A stretch of DNA of 64,000 bases. Source: CAZCDS01 sp964497585 (GTDB lineage Bacteria; Desulfobacterota; Desulfomonilia; Desulfomonilales; Desulfomonilaceae). A program made the translations under genes and the position numbers. The notes below the pieces were generated by a model. It searched no databases. It was not told the origin of the DNA and worked only from the letters and a program-made list of their open reading frames with translations. Below are positions 26,476-34,803 of this stretch, in pieces; the first letter of the stretch is position 1, and each line of letters starts with the position of its first letter. The stretch covers positions 62,001 through 126,000 of the forward strand of contig CAZCDS010000005.1 in the NCBI GenBank assembly GCA_964497585.1. The letters are read 5' to 3'.

Positions 26476-26573
26476 ACGAGACTGTGTCAGCCTGTACTGA
26501 ACAGATCTAGGAGGTGGGTCCCAGGTTTGGGGATGGACGGGAACTCCATGCCGCATTTTGTGGCTGACAGCGG

Positions 26574-26588
26574 TTTCACACCGTGAAA
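26574..26588. promoter_or_regulatory. TTTCAC-N3-GTGAAA palindrome before the cytochrome operon
   Basis: TTTCAC (26574-26579) and GTGAAA (26583-26588) form a perfect 6-bp palindrome with a 3-bp spacer, 62 bp before the octaheme ATG. It could be a second operator or a leader hairpin. No specific regulator can be assigned. Confidence 0.4.
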
Positions 26589-26649
26589 AACCAAAGAAGC
26601 TGAAACAGCAGGTAATAACAGCATCAACACGGGTACAGGAGTATGAGCC

Positions 26650-28011
26650 ATGAGACAAATTCTCATCCTGGTCGCGCTGGCGGTGTTCGTGTGTTCCTAT
26701 CCGGGCATTGCCGCGGTGAAAGTCGACCCCAAGCTGTACGGGTCTCCTGAGGGGCAGGTCTGCATCAAATGCCATGAGCTGAAGAGCCCGGGTCTCTACA
26801 GAATGTGGCGTGCCGGCCGGATGGGACAGGCGGGCGTGAACTGCTACGACTGTCACAGGGCGGAAAAGAAGTCGGCCAAGAAGCCCGGAGACATCGACGG
26901 TCACGATCACCGGGGATTTTGGATCGCTACCCTTGTAAGCCCGAAGGACTGCTCGCGTTGCCACAAGGAGCAATTCGATCAGCAGCAGCCTTCCCACCAT
27001 GCCAAGGGCGCGAATATCCTGAACTCCCTGGACAACTACCTGGGTACCGTCCTCGGCGGGCAAGCCGCGGTTACGACCGGATGTCGTCAGTGCCACGGTT
27101 CCAACGTCAAGGTACTCAAGGACGGCACCCTGGATCCTTCGACCTGGCCCAACACGGGCATCGGAAGGATAAACCCGGACGGGAGCAAGGGGAGCTGTTC
27201 AGCCTGTCACACGCGTCACAGATTCTCGATAGCCCAGGCAAGGCGCCCTGACGCATGCGGGAAGTGCCATCTCGGACCGGACCATCCCCAGATCGAGGTT
27301 TACAACGAGTCCAAGCACGGAATTCTCTATCAGGCCTTCAGGAACAAGCTGAACATGGACAAGCCCGAGTGGATCGTCGGGGTGGACTACCAGGATGCGG
27401 CAACCTGCGCAACCTGCCACATAAGCGCCACGCCTAACCAGAAGTCCAATCATGACGTGGGCGACAGGATTTCATGGACACTCCGCCCAGTCGTTTCCAA
27501 GAAGCTCTCCAAGTGGAAGGAACGACGGAACAGGATGAAGGACGTCTGTCGTCAATGCCATGGGGATCTGATGGTAAACAGCTTCTACAAGCAGTTTGAC
27601 GATCTCGTGGATCTGTACAACACAAAATTCGCCATCCCTGCCCGGAACATGCGGGCCGAACTCATCAAGATGGGCAAACTCTCCAAGGCCAACTTCGACG
27701 ACAAGCTCGACTGGACCTTCTGGGAACTCTGGCACCACGAGGGACGCCGGGCTCGTCACGGAGCTTCCATGAGCGGGCCTGACTATGCCTGGTGGCATGG
27801 GATGTACGACGTTGCCAAGCATTTCTACAACAAGTTCCTTCCGGAAGTTGAACAAGTACTCGGTGGAAAAAAGGCTGCTGCTCCATTCCTGCAAAAGCAC
27901 GTGTTCGACGATCCCCGGCACCGCTGGTACAAGGAGGGCATGAGTAAGGAAGAGCTGAAGAGACTGCAGCAGTTCTACAAGAAACGGTACGGCGGCAAAG
28001 AGGTCAAGTAG
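26650..28011 (+). CDS. Octaheme c-type cytochrome of the hydroxylamine oxidoreductase-like family
   Basis: The 453-residue exported protein has a signal peptide (MRQILILVALAVFVCSYPGIAA) and eight CxxCH sites: CIKCH, CYDCH, CSRCH, CRQCH, CSACH, CGKCH, CATCH, CRQCH. After the last heme comes WELWHHEGRRARHGASMSGPDYAWWHGMYDVAKHFYNKFLPE, the hallmark C-terminal stretch of the octaheme hydroxylamine oxidoreductase-like family. In anaerobes such proteins can reduce nitrite or hydroxylamine to ammonia; in nitrifiers and anammox they oxidise hydroxylamine or hydrazine. Direction depends on a Tyr crosslink to the active heme that I cannot settle by eye. Next to NapA, reduction of nitrite from nitrate respiration in the periplasm is the likeliest role. 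Confidence 0.88.
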   Translation: MRQILILVALAVFVCSYPGIAAVKVDPKLYGSPEGQVCIKCHELKSPGLYRMWRAGRMGQAGVNCYDCHRAEKKSAKKPGDIDGHDHRGFWIATLVSPKDCSRCHKEQFDQQQPSHHAKGANILNSLDNYLGTVLGGQAAVTTGCRQCHGSNVKVLKDGTLDPSTWPNTGIGRINPDGSKGSCSACHTRHRFSIAQARRPDACGKCHLGPDHPQIEVYNESKHGILYQAFRNKLNMDKPEWIVGVDYQDAATCATCHISATPNQKSNHDVGDRISWTLRPVVSKKLSKWKERRNRMKDVCRQCHGDLMVNSFYKQFDDLVDLYNTKFAIPARNMRAELIKMGKLSKANFDDKLDWTFWELWHHEGRRARHGASMSGPDYAWWHGMYDVAKHFYNKFLPEVEQVLGGKKAAAPFLQKHVFDDPRHRWYKEGMSKEELKRLQQFYKKRYGGKEVK

Positions 28012-28023
28012 ATCGGACGCCAC

Positions 28024-28049
28024 CCGGCCGGTACGTGGTGGCCGGCCGG
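28024..28049 (+). terminator. Strong intercistronic hairpin after the octaheme gene
   Basis: CCGGCCGG (28024-28031) and CCGGCCGG (28042-28049) pair fully around a 10-nt loop and are followed by TTTCCC. It lies 12 bp after the octaheme stop and 28 bp before the next start. It could be an attenuating terminator or an mRNA-stabilising element that sets a higher level of the octaheme protein than of the downstream subunits. Confidence 0.5.
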
Positions 28050-28077
28050 TTTCCCTCACACAGACAAGGGCGAATCC

Positions 28078-28671
28078 ATGAAAGGAATCAGCCTAATCGG
28101 AAGACTTGCTCCCGTGCTTGCGGCCTCGGCGCTGGTGGGAATCGCATTGGGACTGTGCGGCGGCTTTGCTCCGCTTGCCGTGGCCCAGCAGAAGCTGCAG
28201 GAGCAAAAGGGCAAGGAGCTCGAGGAATACCCGGTTCCTTTCAAGCCGCTCCCTAAGACAATTACACCCTGCCGGGCGTGCCATGGTCCTGAAAAGGATT
28301 TCAAGATCAATTGGACGAGAACCGAAGTCCTGAGGGTCCATACGAATATCAGACTCAAGCATGGCGGCGTGCGGGTCTGGTGCCTCGATTGCCATAGTCC
28401 CATGAAGCGCAACTATCTGCTTCCCCTCAGCGACGGAAAGCCGATCAGCTTTCAACATTCCTATGAGCTGTGCGGAAAGTGCCACGGCACGAAGTATCGG
28501 GATTGGCGAAACGGCATTCACGGCAAGAGGACGGGGTTCTGGAACGGCAAGAAGCAGTATCTGCTCTGCATCAACTGCCACAATCCTCATGCGCCGCTGT
28601 TCAAGCCGTTGGTGCCGATGCCGCCGCCCAAGAAGCCCAGGGCTCCGAAAGAAGATATCGCGAAGCATTGA
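28078..28671 (+). CDS. Tetraheme c-type cytochrome (periplasmic)
   Basis: The 197-residue product has an N-terminal membrane or signal segment (VLAASALVGIALGLCGGFAPLAVAQQ) and four CxxCH sites: CRACH, CLDCH, CGKCH, CINCH. Heme-ligand His residues lie in LRVHTNIRLKHGG and FQHSYELCGK. The C-terminus is proline and lysine rich. It sits between the octaheme enzyme and an Fe-S/NrfD-type membrane module, so it most likely carries electrons from quinol to the periplasmic reductases. This would fill the role of NapB or NrfB, to which it does not look closely related. Confidence 0.85.
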   Translation: MKGISLIGRLAPVLAASALVGIALGLCGGFAPLAVAQQKLQEQKGKELEEYPVPFKPLPKTITPCRACHGPEKDFKINWTRTEVLRVHTNIRLKHGGVRVWCLDCHSPMKRNYLLPLSDGKPISFQHSYELCGKCHGTKYRDWRNGIHGKRTGFWNGKKQYLLCINCHNPHAPLFKPLVPMPPPKKPRAPKEDIAKH

Positions 28672-28683
28672 GGGTTCCTCGCC

Positions 28684-29658
28684 ATGAACACCAAAGAGCA
28701 CGACGACATCACGAAAAATCGGTTGTGCACAGGCCAAGAAGCCTCCGGCGAAATCGGGGAAGCCGCGTCTCCTCGAGAAGGTGACCGGCTCCTCCCGGAT
28801 CGGCGTACGTTTCTTACCGCGGCCGCGGGCCTGATCGGAATGCTGGCCGTAAGCTCATGCTCTTGGGAGGAATTCGCACAGAAGAACTTCCGCGAGATGA
28901 GCAAGGAAGAGGTTGAGCAGACCGTTCAACGCCTCAAGGCCCAGTACAAGGCAAAATACGGCAAGGATTTCGTGGTAGGGACCGAGGGACCGATCGACGG
29001 ATCACTCTTCGCTTACGCCCTGGACATACAACGTTGCATTGGCTGCCGCAGATGCGTGTATGCGTGCGTCAAGGAGAACAACCAGACGCGTGATCCACAG
29101 ATTCAGTACATCAGAGTACTCAGGTTCAGGGATGGCACCATGGACCTGGAGAAATCCACGATCTACTACGAACCTGAAGAGGTCCCGCAAAAGGGGTACT
29201 ACTATATGCCCGTCCAGTGTCAGCACTGTGCCAACCCCCCCTGTACCAAGGTCTGCCCCGTGCAGGCCACGTGGACCGAGCCGGACGGGATCGTCGTCGT
29301 TGACTACAACTGGTGCATCGGCTGCCGCTACTGCATGGCAGCGTGCCCGTACATGGGACGGTGGTTCAATTGGGCCGAGCCGATTATTCCCCGGGACCAG
29401 ATCAATACGAACACGCACTATCTGGGGAATCGTCCCCGGATGCGCAACGTCGTGGAGAAGTGCACCTTTTGCATTCAGAGGGTCAGGAAGGGGAGATATC
29501 CAGCGTGTGTGGAGATATGTCCCGTGGGAGCCCGCAAATTCGGCAATCTGCTGGACGAGAACAGCGAAATCAGCCGCATCATCAAAACGAAACGGGTGTT
29601 TCGACTCAAGGCTGATCTGAACACGCAACCGAAATTCTACTACTTCTTTGCAACCTGA
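28684..29658 (+). CDS. Four-cluster 4Fe-4S ferredoxin subunit (NrfC/HmcB/DsrO type)
   Basis: The 324-residue protein has an N-terminal export signal DRRTFLTAAAGLIGMLAVSSC, with twin Arg and a following Cys that could be lipidated. Its cysteine clusters are typical of NrfC/HmcB/DsrO/PsrB-type subunits: CIGCRRCVYACVKEN, CQHCANPPCTKVCPV, CIGCRYCMAACPY and CTFCIQRVRKGRYPACVEICPVGA. This is enough for four 4Fe-4S clusters in a chain. With the NrfD-like gene 15 bp downstream it forms the usual quinol-oxidising membrane module, passing electrons to the tetraheme cytochromes on the periplasmic side. Confidence 0.9.
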   Translation: MNTKEHDDITKNRLCTGQEASGEIGEAASPREGDRLLPDRRTFLTAAAGLIGMLAVSSCSWEEFAQKNFREMSKEEVEQTVQRLKAQYKAKYGKDFVVGTEGPIDGSLFAYALDIQRCIGCRRCVYACVKENNQTRDPQIQYIRVLRFRDGTMDLEKSTIYYEPEEVPQKGYYYMPVQCQHCANPPCTKVCPVQATWTEPDGIVVVDYNWCIGCRYCMAACPYMGRWFNWAEPIIPRDQINTNTHYLGNRPRMRNVVEKCTFCIQRVRKGRYPACVEICPVGARKFGNLLDENSEISRIIKTKRVFRLKADLNTQPKFYYFFAT

Positions 29659-29673
29659 CGCGCGAGGCTTGTC

Positions 29674-30891
29674 ATGGCGATATCCGGTTTCGTTGGCCGA
29701 GCAATCAAGAGGCTTTTCAAGGGCTCATCCGTGTATTACGCCTGGATGATATTCCTCACCATTGTGGCCTTGATCGGGATTATCGCGTATTCAAGGCAGT
29801 TGCAGAACGGGCTTGTCGTCACGGGTATGACGAGTTACGTCTCATGGGGCCTGTACCTGGGGAATTTCACCTTCCTCGTCGGCGTTGCAGCCGCTGCCGT
29901 TCTGTTGATCATACCAGCCTATCTGTATGATTTTGGGCCCATCAAAGAGATCGTCATCGTGGGTGAAGCCCTGGCCGTGAGCGTGCTGATCATGTGCATG
30001 CTGTGCGTTACCGCGGATCTGGGGCGGCCTGACAGGTTATGGCATCTCATACCGGGAATTGGTATCCTCAATGTGCCCTCATCTCTCTTGGGCTGGGACA
30101 TTCTCGTTCTCAACGGATACCTGTTTCTGAACCTCTTCATTCCCGGCTATCTTCTGTACTACGCATACCGGGTGAGCGAACCGAACTGGCGGTTCATTGT
30201 TCCCTTCATACTGCTTTCCATCCCCTGGGCGGTCAGTATCCACACGGTGACAGCCTTCATTTACAACGGCCTGGCGGCTCGGCCTTTCTGGAACGCCTCG
30301 ATCCTGGCGCCGCGGTTCCTCGCGTCGGCCTTCTGTTCAGGGCCAGCCCTGGTGATACTGATCTATCAGATTGTAAGGCGATTCACCAAGTTCCACGTTA
30401 CTGACGCTGCACTGTTCAAGATCACCGAATTTATTTGCTGGGCCATGGCCATCAATCTGTTCCTGCTCGGGGCGGAGTTCTTCAAGGAACTCTATTCGGA
30501 TACGCATCACCTCTCGCCCCTGATCTATTTGTATGCAGGGCTCCACGGAAAAGGGCTCTTCGTCCCTTGGATCTGGACAGCCCTGGCCTTCAATGTGCTA
30601 GCGTTCATCATCTTTCTCATTCCTGCGACGCGGAAGAATTTCGCGACTATGAACCTGGGGTGCGTGCTGATCATACTCGGAATATGGATCGAGAAGGGGA
30701 TTGGGCTCATCGTTCCCGGATTTATTCCCTCTCCCCTGGGAGAGGTGTGGGAATACCTGCCCACAGGAATCGAGATACTCGTCACCTTTGGCATCTGGGC
30801 CATAGGATTGCTGATATTCACTTCGATACTGAAGATAGTGATTCCCATAGAGACAGGCGAATTTACCAAGGCGAGTCCGGCCACCGCGTGA
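29674..30891 (+). CDS. NrfD/PsrC-family quinol-oxidising membrane subunit
   Basis: The 405-residue polytopic protein has about ten membrane helices, for example YAWMIFLTIVALIGIIAYS, LYLGNFTFLVGVAAAAVLLIIPAYLYDF, IVIVGEALAVSVLIMCMLCV and IEILVTFGIWAIGLLIFTSIL. The length and the helix-rich N-terminal half with LGRPDRLWHLIPGIG match the HmcC/DsrP longer branch of the NrfD family. It lacks heme motifs, as expected. It should take electrons from menaquinol and hand them to the preceding Fe-S subunit. This provides a NapC-independent route to the periplasmic enzymes. Confidence 0.9.
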   Translation: MAISGFVGRAIKRLFKGSSVYYAWMIFLTIVALIGIIAYSRQLQNGLVVTGMTSYVSWGLYLGNFTFLVGVAAAAVLLIIPAYLYDFGPIKEIVIVGEALAVSVLIMCMLCVTADLGRPDRLWHLIPGIGILNVPSSLLGWDILVLNGYLFLNLFIPGYLLYYAYRVSEPNWRFIVPFILLSIPWAVSIHTVTAFIYNGLAARPFWNASILAPRFLASAFCSGPALVILIYQIVRRFTKFHVTDAALFKITEFICWAMAINLFLLGAEFFKELYSDTHHLSPLIYLYAGLHGKGLFVPWIWTALAFNVLAFIIFLIPATRKNFATMNLGCVLIILGIWIEKGIGLIVPGFIPSPLGEVWEYLPTGIEILVTFGIWAIGLLIFTSILKIVIPIETGEFTKASPATA

Positions 30892-31284
30892 CACGCGCGC
30901 GGCCTCGTTCGGAGCGGGCAAGATGGAAAGGAAGTCTGCAACGGATCGACCCAGTAGGGTAACTGACAGCCGGAGACAGGCAGGATTCTCACGAGCTCTG
31001 GCCATGTCGCCTCCTGTGACGATGGGCCTGATACACTTTCTCGCAATCGGGGCCGACCAGGCCCCTGTCAATTCCTTTATCAAGAACCTCAGGAGTCCGG
31101 ATGCGACGGCGGCAACACGCGTGAAGAACTTCGCCGGACGGGCAAGACGCGTGTCGGCAGACGGACGGGGTCCGCAACCCGTTTCGGGGCTGGACCAGGA
31201 ATATCGTTGGGCAACGCAAGAAGCGGTCGTCAAGAAAATCTGGTCGAGCCGAACTGCTCGATGACCAATGAGGAGGGAACAAAG
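30892..31284 (+). other. 393-bp gap inside the respiratory operon, with one weak frame
   Basis: A frame from ATG 30923 to TGA 31264 (113 codons) ends shortly before the next gene and contains LIHFLAIGADQAPVNSFIKNLRSPDATAATRVKNFAGRA. Base composition is compatible with coding, but the start lacks a clear ribosome site and I do not recognise a family. A longer minus-strand frame overlaps the NrfD gene and is rejected. The gap may instead be a long leader or a decayed gene. Confidence 0.3.
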
Positions 31285-31791
31285 ATGCAAAAGATGATCT
31301 GTTCACTGATCATTCTTTTTCTTTTCGCGGGGGTTCCGGTGGTAGGCGCCGCGGACAGAGACTGTCCCGACTGCCCGAAGACCGCCCTGACCAGTCCCCT
31401 GGACCCCAATTGGAGGGAGTTCAAACCGCCTCCTCTGGCGCCCGGAGAGGTGCCTGACTGCCACCGTGTCCAGTTCGGCAAGAAGAAATGCATGGACTGC
31501 CACAAGAAGGACACTCCAGTGGCATACAAGCAGTGGCTCGGGTCAAAGCACGGTATAAACAACGTGAAGTGCGGCACATGCCACGGCGACGTCGCCAACT
31601 ACAGGGCCATGCCTGACCGAGATGTCTGCATCGGATGCCATTCGTACCAGGTCAAGCACATGCCCAAGCTTTCCCTGGTGACCAATTGCTCCTTCTGCCA
31701 CAAGAGCCACTGGTTCACGGTTCACAACATCGCCAAGTACGAGCGATTCGCACCGGGCAGAAAGATGCGTTTCAAGGTTCCCGGGTTTTGA
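31285..31791 (+). CDS. Small tetraheme c-type cytochrome
   Basis: The 168-residue product starts at ATG 31285, which has GGAGGG upstream. It has a signal peptide (MICSLIILFLFAGVPVVGAAD) and four CxxCH sites: CMDCH, CGTCH, CIGCH, CSFCH. Extra cysteines (DRDCPDCPK and PDCHRVQF) lie before the first heme. The spacing and the WLGSKHGINNVKCGTCHGDVANYR segment recall NapC/NirT-like or nitrite-reductase-associated tetrahemes, but no membrane anchor remains after signal cleavage. It precedes napA by 38 bp and is the most likely direct electron donor to NapA, replacing the diheme NapB. Confidence 0.85.
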   Translation: MQKMICSLIILFLFAGVPVVGAADRDCPDCPKTALTSPLDPNWREFKPPPLAPGEVPDCHRVQFGKKKCMDCHKKDTPVAYKQWLGSKHGINNVKCGTCHGDVANYRAMPDRDVCIGCHSYQVKHMPKLSLVTNCSFCHKSHWFTVHNIAKYERFAPGRKMRFKVPGF

Positions 31792-31829
31792 GATTACCGG
31801 AGACGGAAGCGGAGATTTCGGAGGACGCC

Positions 31830-34220
31830 ATGAATGTGACTCGAAGAGAGATGATTAAGTTGTCCGCGGCCGCGTTTGCCGCGAGTGCGCTGAATATACC
31901 TTTCGCCAAGTCTGCGGAGGCCGAGGACCGGGTTGTCGTCGACAAATGGATCAAGGGCGCGTGCCGATTCTGCGGAACCGGCTGCGGCGTCTATGTAGGT
32001 GTGAGAGGCGGCAAAGTCGTCGGAGTCCGCGGGAACCCACAGGCGGCCACGAATTTCGGATTCCTCTGTGTGAAGGGATTCAAAGGATTCCTGAGCATGT
32101 ACCACCCGGACAGGCTCAAGTACCCTATGATCCGTAAGGCGGACGGGAAGTTCAAGAAGGTCCCGTGGAACGTCGCGCTCAAGACCGTGGCGAGCAAGTT
32201 CAATGAGCTACAGTCCAAATACGGCAAGGACGCGGTTGCATACTATGGATCGGGTCAATGTATGACCGAGGAGAGCTATACCTTCAACAAGCTCTGGAAG
32301 GGCGGATTCCGCTCAAACATGGTCGAAGGGAACCCGCGGTTGTGCATGGCCTCTGCGGTGGGTGGTTACGTCACGACCTTCGGGACCGATGAACCCGCGG
32401 GATCCTACGGCGATATCGAGAAGGCACGAACCTTCTTCATCGTGGGCTCGAACATGTCCGAGTGCCACCCGATCATCTTCCGGAGAATCGCACGCCAGAA
32501 GCTCAAGTCGCCAGACAAGATTAACGTCATCGTATGCGAGCCGAGGCATACCTCCACCGCACGGATCGCTGACGTGTGGCTCCCCACCGACCCCGGAACG
32601 GACCTCGCGGTCTTTCACTGCATGGCACGGGAGATCATCAATAACGGATGGATCGACAACTTCTTTGTCAAGAACCTGTGCAGGTTCTCCACGGGCAAGC
32701 AAGCAGTCGATTTCAATGCGTACAAGGATTTCCTCCAGCAATTCACGCTGGCGGCAGTCGAGAAGCTCTCACGGGTTCCCGCGGCCAACATTAAAGAGGC
32801 AGCGCGTCTCTTCGCCACACAGGGTCCAACCTTGAGCTTCTGGACCATGGGGCTCAACCAGCGGACCCGTGGAGTTTGGGCAAACAACCTGGTCCACAAT
32901 CTCCATCTGATCACCGGCAACATCTGCAAGGAGGGAGCGGATTCGTTCTCACTCACGGGACAGCCCAACGCGTGCGGCGGTGTGCGTGAGACCGGATCGT
33001 TGTGCCACCTCCTGCCGGGAACGAGACCGGTCAAGAGCAAAGCTGTCAGAACACAGGTCGAGAAGGCCTGGGGAATTCCGGAAGGCACCATAGATCCCAA
33101 ACCGGGCTTTCACACCATCAAGATGTTCGGTAGTCTGGGGGGGGAGCACGACAAAACCAAGCCCATCAAGGGAATGCTCGTGACCACTACCAATCCGGCA
33201 CAGTCCCTGCCCAACGCCAACAAGTACTTCAAGGGGATGAAAGACGCCTTCCTGGTGGTCCTGGACATTTTTCCCACGAGGACGACGCAGTTCGCAGATG
33301 TGATCCTCCCGGCAGCCTTCATCTATGAAAAGGGCGGGGTCTACGGCTGCTCGGAGCGTCGGAGCCAACTGACGAGCAAGTGTGTTGACCCGCCGGGTGA
33401 AGCCAAGCCCGACCTCTGGATAGGCGCGCAGATCGCCAAACTCATGGGGCTTGAGAAGCTCATCCCGTGGAACATGGACGATCCGGCTCAGGCTTATCAG
33501 ATGGCCTGGGACGACTACCGCAACGTCGTCAAAATGACTGAGCACACCCTCTACGGCATGACGTACGGTCGGCTCAAGAAGCTGGAGGCTGGGCTCCAAT
33601 GGCCCTGTCCCAACGACAAGAGCCCCGGTACTGCAAAACGGTACGTTCGCGGAATGGACCCGATCATGAACATGCCAGATATCGTCAAGGTGCCGGAGAA
33701 TGCCCTCATCTACTTTTACGGGGACAAGAAGCACGAAGGCAAGGCCAACGTCTTTCTCCGACCGTACATAGGACCTGCTGAGCCGCCCGATAAGGACTAT
33801 CCATTCTTCCTCACCACCGGCCGAGTGATCGAGCAGTGGCATTCGGGCACGATGACCATGAGAGTCCCCGAGATCGCCCGCTCGCAGCCCAACGCGTACG
33901 TGGAGATTAACCCGAAGGACGCCCAAGCGTACGGAATCAGGAACGGCGACATGGTGAAGATCGTTTCTCGGAGGGGGTTCAACGTCTTGCCGGCCCACGT
34001 GGTCAAAAATTCTTTGCCCGGGATCCTCTTCGTGCCCTGGTTCGATCAGAATTGGAAGCGAATGATCAATAGGGTGACCATAGACGCGTTCGACAAGGGG
34101 TCCAAACAGCCGGAGTTCAAGATCTGCGCGGTCAAGATCGCGCGGGTCGGCAATCCCAAGGATGTCGCGGACATGACGATCATTTCCGACGTCAACGCAC
34201 CTTTTCCGAAGAAGGTCTAG
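31830..34220 (+). CDS. napA: Periplasmic nitrate reductase catalytic subunit
   Basis: The 796-residue molybdopterin enzyme has a Tat-like N-terminus (TRREMIKLSAAAFAASAL). The 4Fe-4S site is CRFCGTGCGVYVGVRGGKVVGVRG...GFLCVKG. The NapA-specific block NPRLCMASAVGGYVTTFGTDEPAGSYGDIE carries the likely Mo-ligating Cys172, and GSNMSECHPIIFRR follows. The second half has the bis-MGD-binding domains (TTNPAQSLPNANKY, RVIEQWHSGTMTMRVPEI, NAYVEINPKDAQAYGIRNGDMVKIVSRRG). The Cys ligand and the downstream napD favour nitrate reductase over formate dehydrogenase, which would use Cys or Sec in a different context. It reduces periplasmic nitrate to nitrite, which the octaheme enzyme could take further. Confidence 0.93.
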   Translation: MNVTRREMIKLSAAAFAASALNIPFAKSAEAEDRVVVDKWIKGACRFCGTGCGVYVGVRGGKVVGVRGNPQAATNFGFLCVKGFKGFLSMYHPDRLKYPMIRKADGKFKKVPWNVALKTVASKFNELQSKYGKDAVAYYGSGQCMTEESYTFNKLWKGGFRSNMVEGNPRLCMASAVGGYVTTFGTDEPAGSYGDIEKARTFFIVGSNMSECHPIIFRRIARQKLKSPDKINVIVCEPRHTSTARIADVWLPTDPGTDLAVFHCMAREIINNGWIDNFFVKNLCRFSTGKQAVDFNAYKDFLQQFTLAAVEKLSRVPAANIKEAARLFATQGPTLSFWTMGLNQRTRGVWANNLVHNLHLITGNICKEGADSFSLTGQPNACGGVRETGSLCHLLPGTRPVKSKAVRTQVEKAWGIPEGTIDPKPGFHTIKMFGSLGGEHDKTKPIKGMLVTTTNPAQSLPNANKYFKGMKDAFLVVLDIFPTRTTQFADVILPAAFIYEKGGVYGCSERRSQLTSKCVDPPGEAKPDLWIGAQIAKLMGLEKLIPWNMDDPAQAYQMAWDDYRNVVKMTEHTLYGMTYGRLKKLEAGLQWPCPNDKSPGTAKRYVRGMDPIMNMPDIVKVPENALIYFYGDKKHEGKANVFLRPYIGPAEPPDKDYPFFLTTGRVIEQWHSGTMTMRVPEIARSQPNAYVEINPKDAQAYGIRNGDMVKIVSRRGFNVLPAHVVKNSLPGILFVPWFDQNWKRMINRVTIDAFDKGSKQPEFKICAVKIARVGNPKDVADMTIISDVNAPFPKKV

Positions 34221-34249
34221 AGGAACGCTCCAACGAGAGGTTATCCTTC

Positions 34250-34519
34250 ATGGTCATAACCGGCAGCGGTATCCTTGTCATGCCCGGAGCCGCCAAAGAG
34301 GTTCTGAAACAGCTTGAGGCTTTCCCCCAGGTTACCTTGCACGCGGAATCGGACTCGGGCACCGAGCTCGTCGTGAACCTGGAGGCTGAGGATAACGAAG
34401 GGCTTGAACAACTCTGCGGAGAACTCAAAGCCAGGATTACCAGCATCGTGGATATCATACATATCTACGTAAATTTCGAAGAAGAAGTGGAGAAGATGGA
34501 ATCGCGGGACTCTCGATGA
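34250..34519 (+). CDS. napD: NapD-type chaperone for NapA
   Basis: The 89-residue protein has the NapD ferredoxin-like fold pattern: MVITGSGILVMPGAAKEVLKQLEAFPQVTLHAESDSGTELVVNLEAEDNEGLEQLCGELKARITSIVDIIHIYVNFEE. NapD binds the Tat signal of NapA and holds back export until the cofactor is loaded. It lies 29 bp after napA. The family normally runs 80-90 residues, so it is complete. Confidence 0.9.
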   Translation: MVITGSGILVMPGAAKEVLKQLEAFPQVTLHAESDSGTELVVNLEAEDNEGLEQLCGELKARITSIVDIIHIYVNFEEEVEKMESRDSR

Positions 34520-34563
34520 CCGCCTTCTCCTTCTTCGTAGGTCTTCGGCTCTGGGGGTAAGGC

Positions 34564-34663
34564 TCTCGGCAACCGTGTCGTTGGGAGGAATGGAACGACG
34601 AAGCAATGTCGGTTCCGTCCCCTATAGACTGCTCTTCCAGCGATGAAAGGTGCTGGAGGAGCA
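34564..34663 (+). ncRNA. Possible structured leader between napD and the NapG-like gene
   Basis: The 284-bp gap between napD and the next gene can fold into consecutive stems. TGCTCTTCCAGC (34630-34641) pairs with GCTGGAGGAGCA (34652-34663) over 12 bp with one G-U pair and a 10-nt loop. Just upstream, GTCGTT pairs with AACGAC around GGGAGGAATGG, with a competing GGAAC/GTTCC stem. Mutually exclusive stems in an otherwise gene-free gap suggest a cis-acting RNA or processing site. I cannot match it to a known riboswitch. Confidence 0.4.
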
Positions 34664-34803
34664 CCGATGAGCGATAAGCGAGTGGTGGGCTTGACTTGTA
34701 CGGAAGATAAGCGGAGAAAACCATTTCATTGTACACTCGTCCGCGAACCTTCGAGCGATAACTGGACGATGGCCCCAGGGACCAAGGATCGGAGGCGTGC
34801 GAT

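Noticed and set aside
30598..31290. 230-codon minus-strand frame in the respiratory operon
   Set aside because: It overlaps the conserved end of the NrfD-like gene by almost 300 bases and has no domain features.
31830..34220. Formate dehydrogenase alpha subunit instead of NapA
   Set aside because: The NapA-specific NPRLCMASAV and GSNMSECHPI blocks and the adjacent NapD gene support nitrate reductase.
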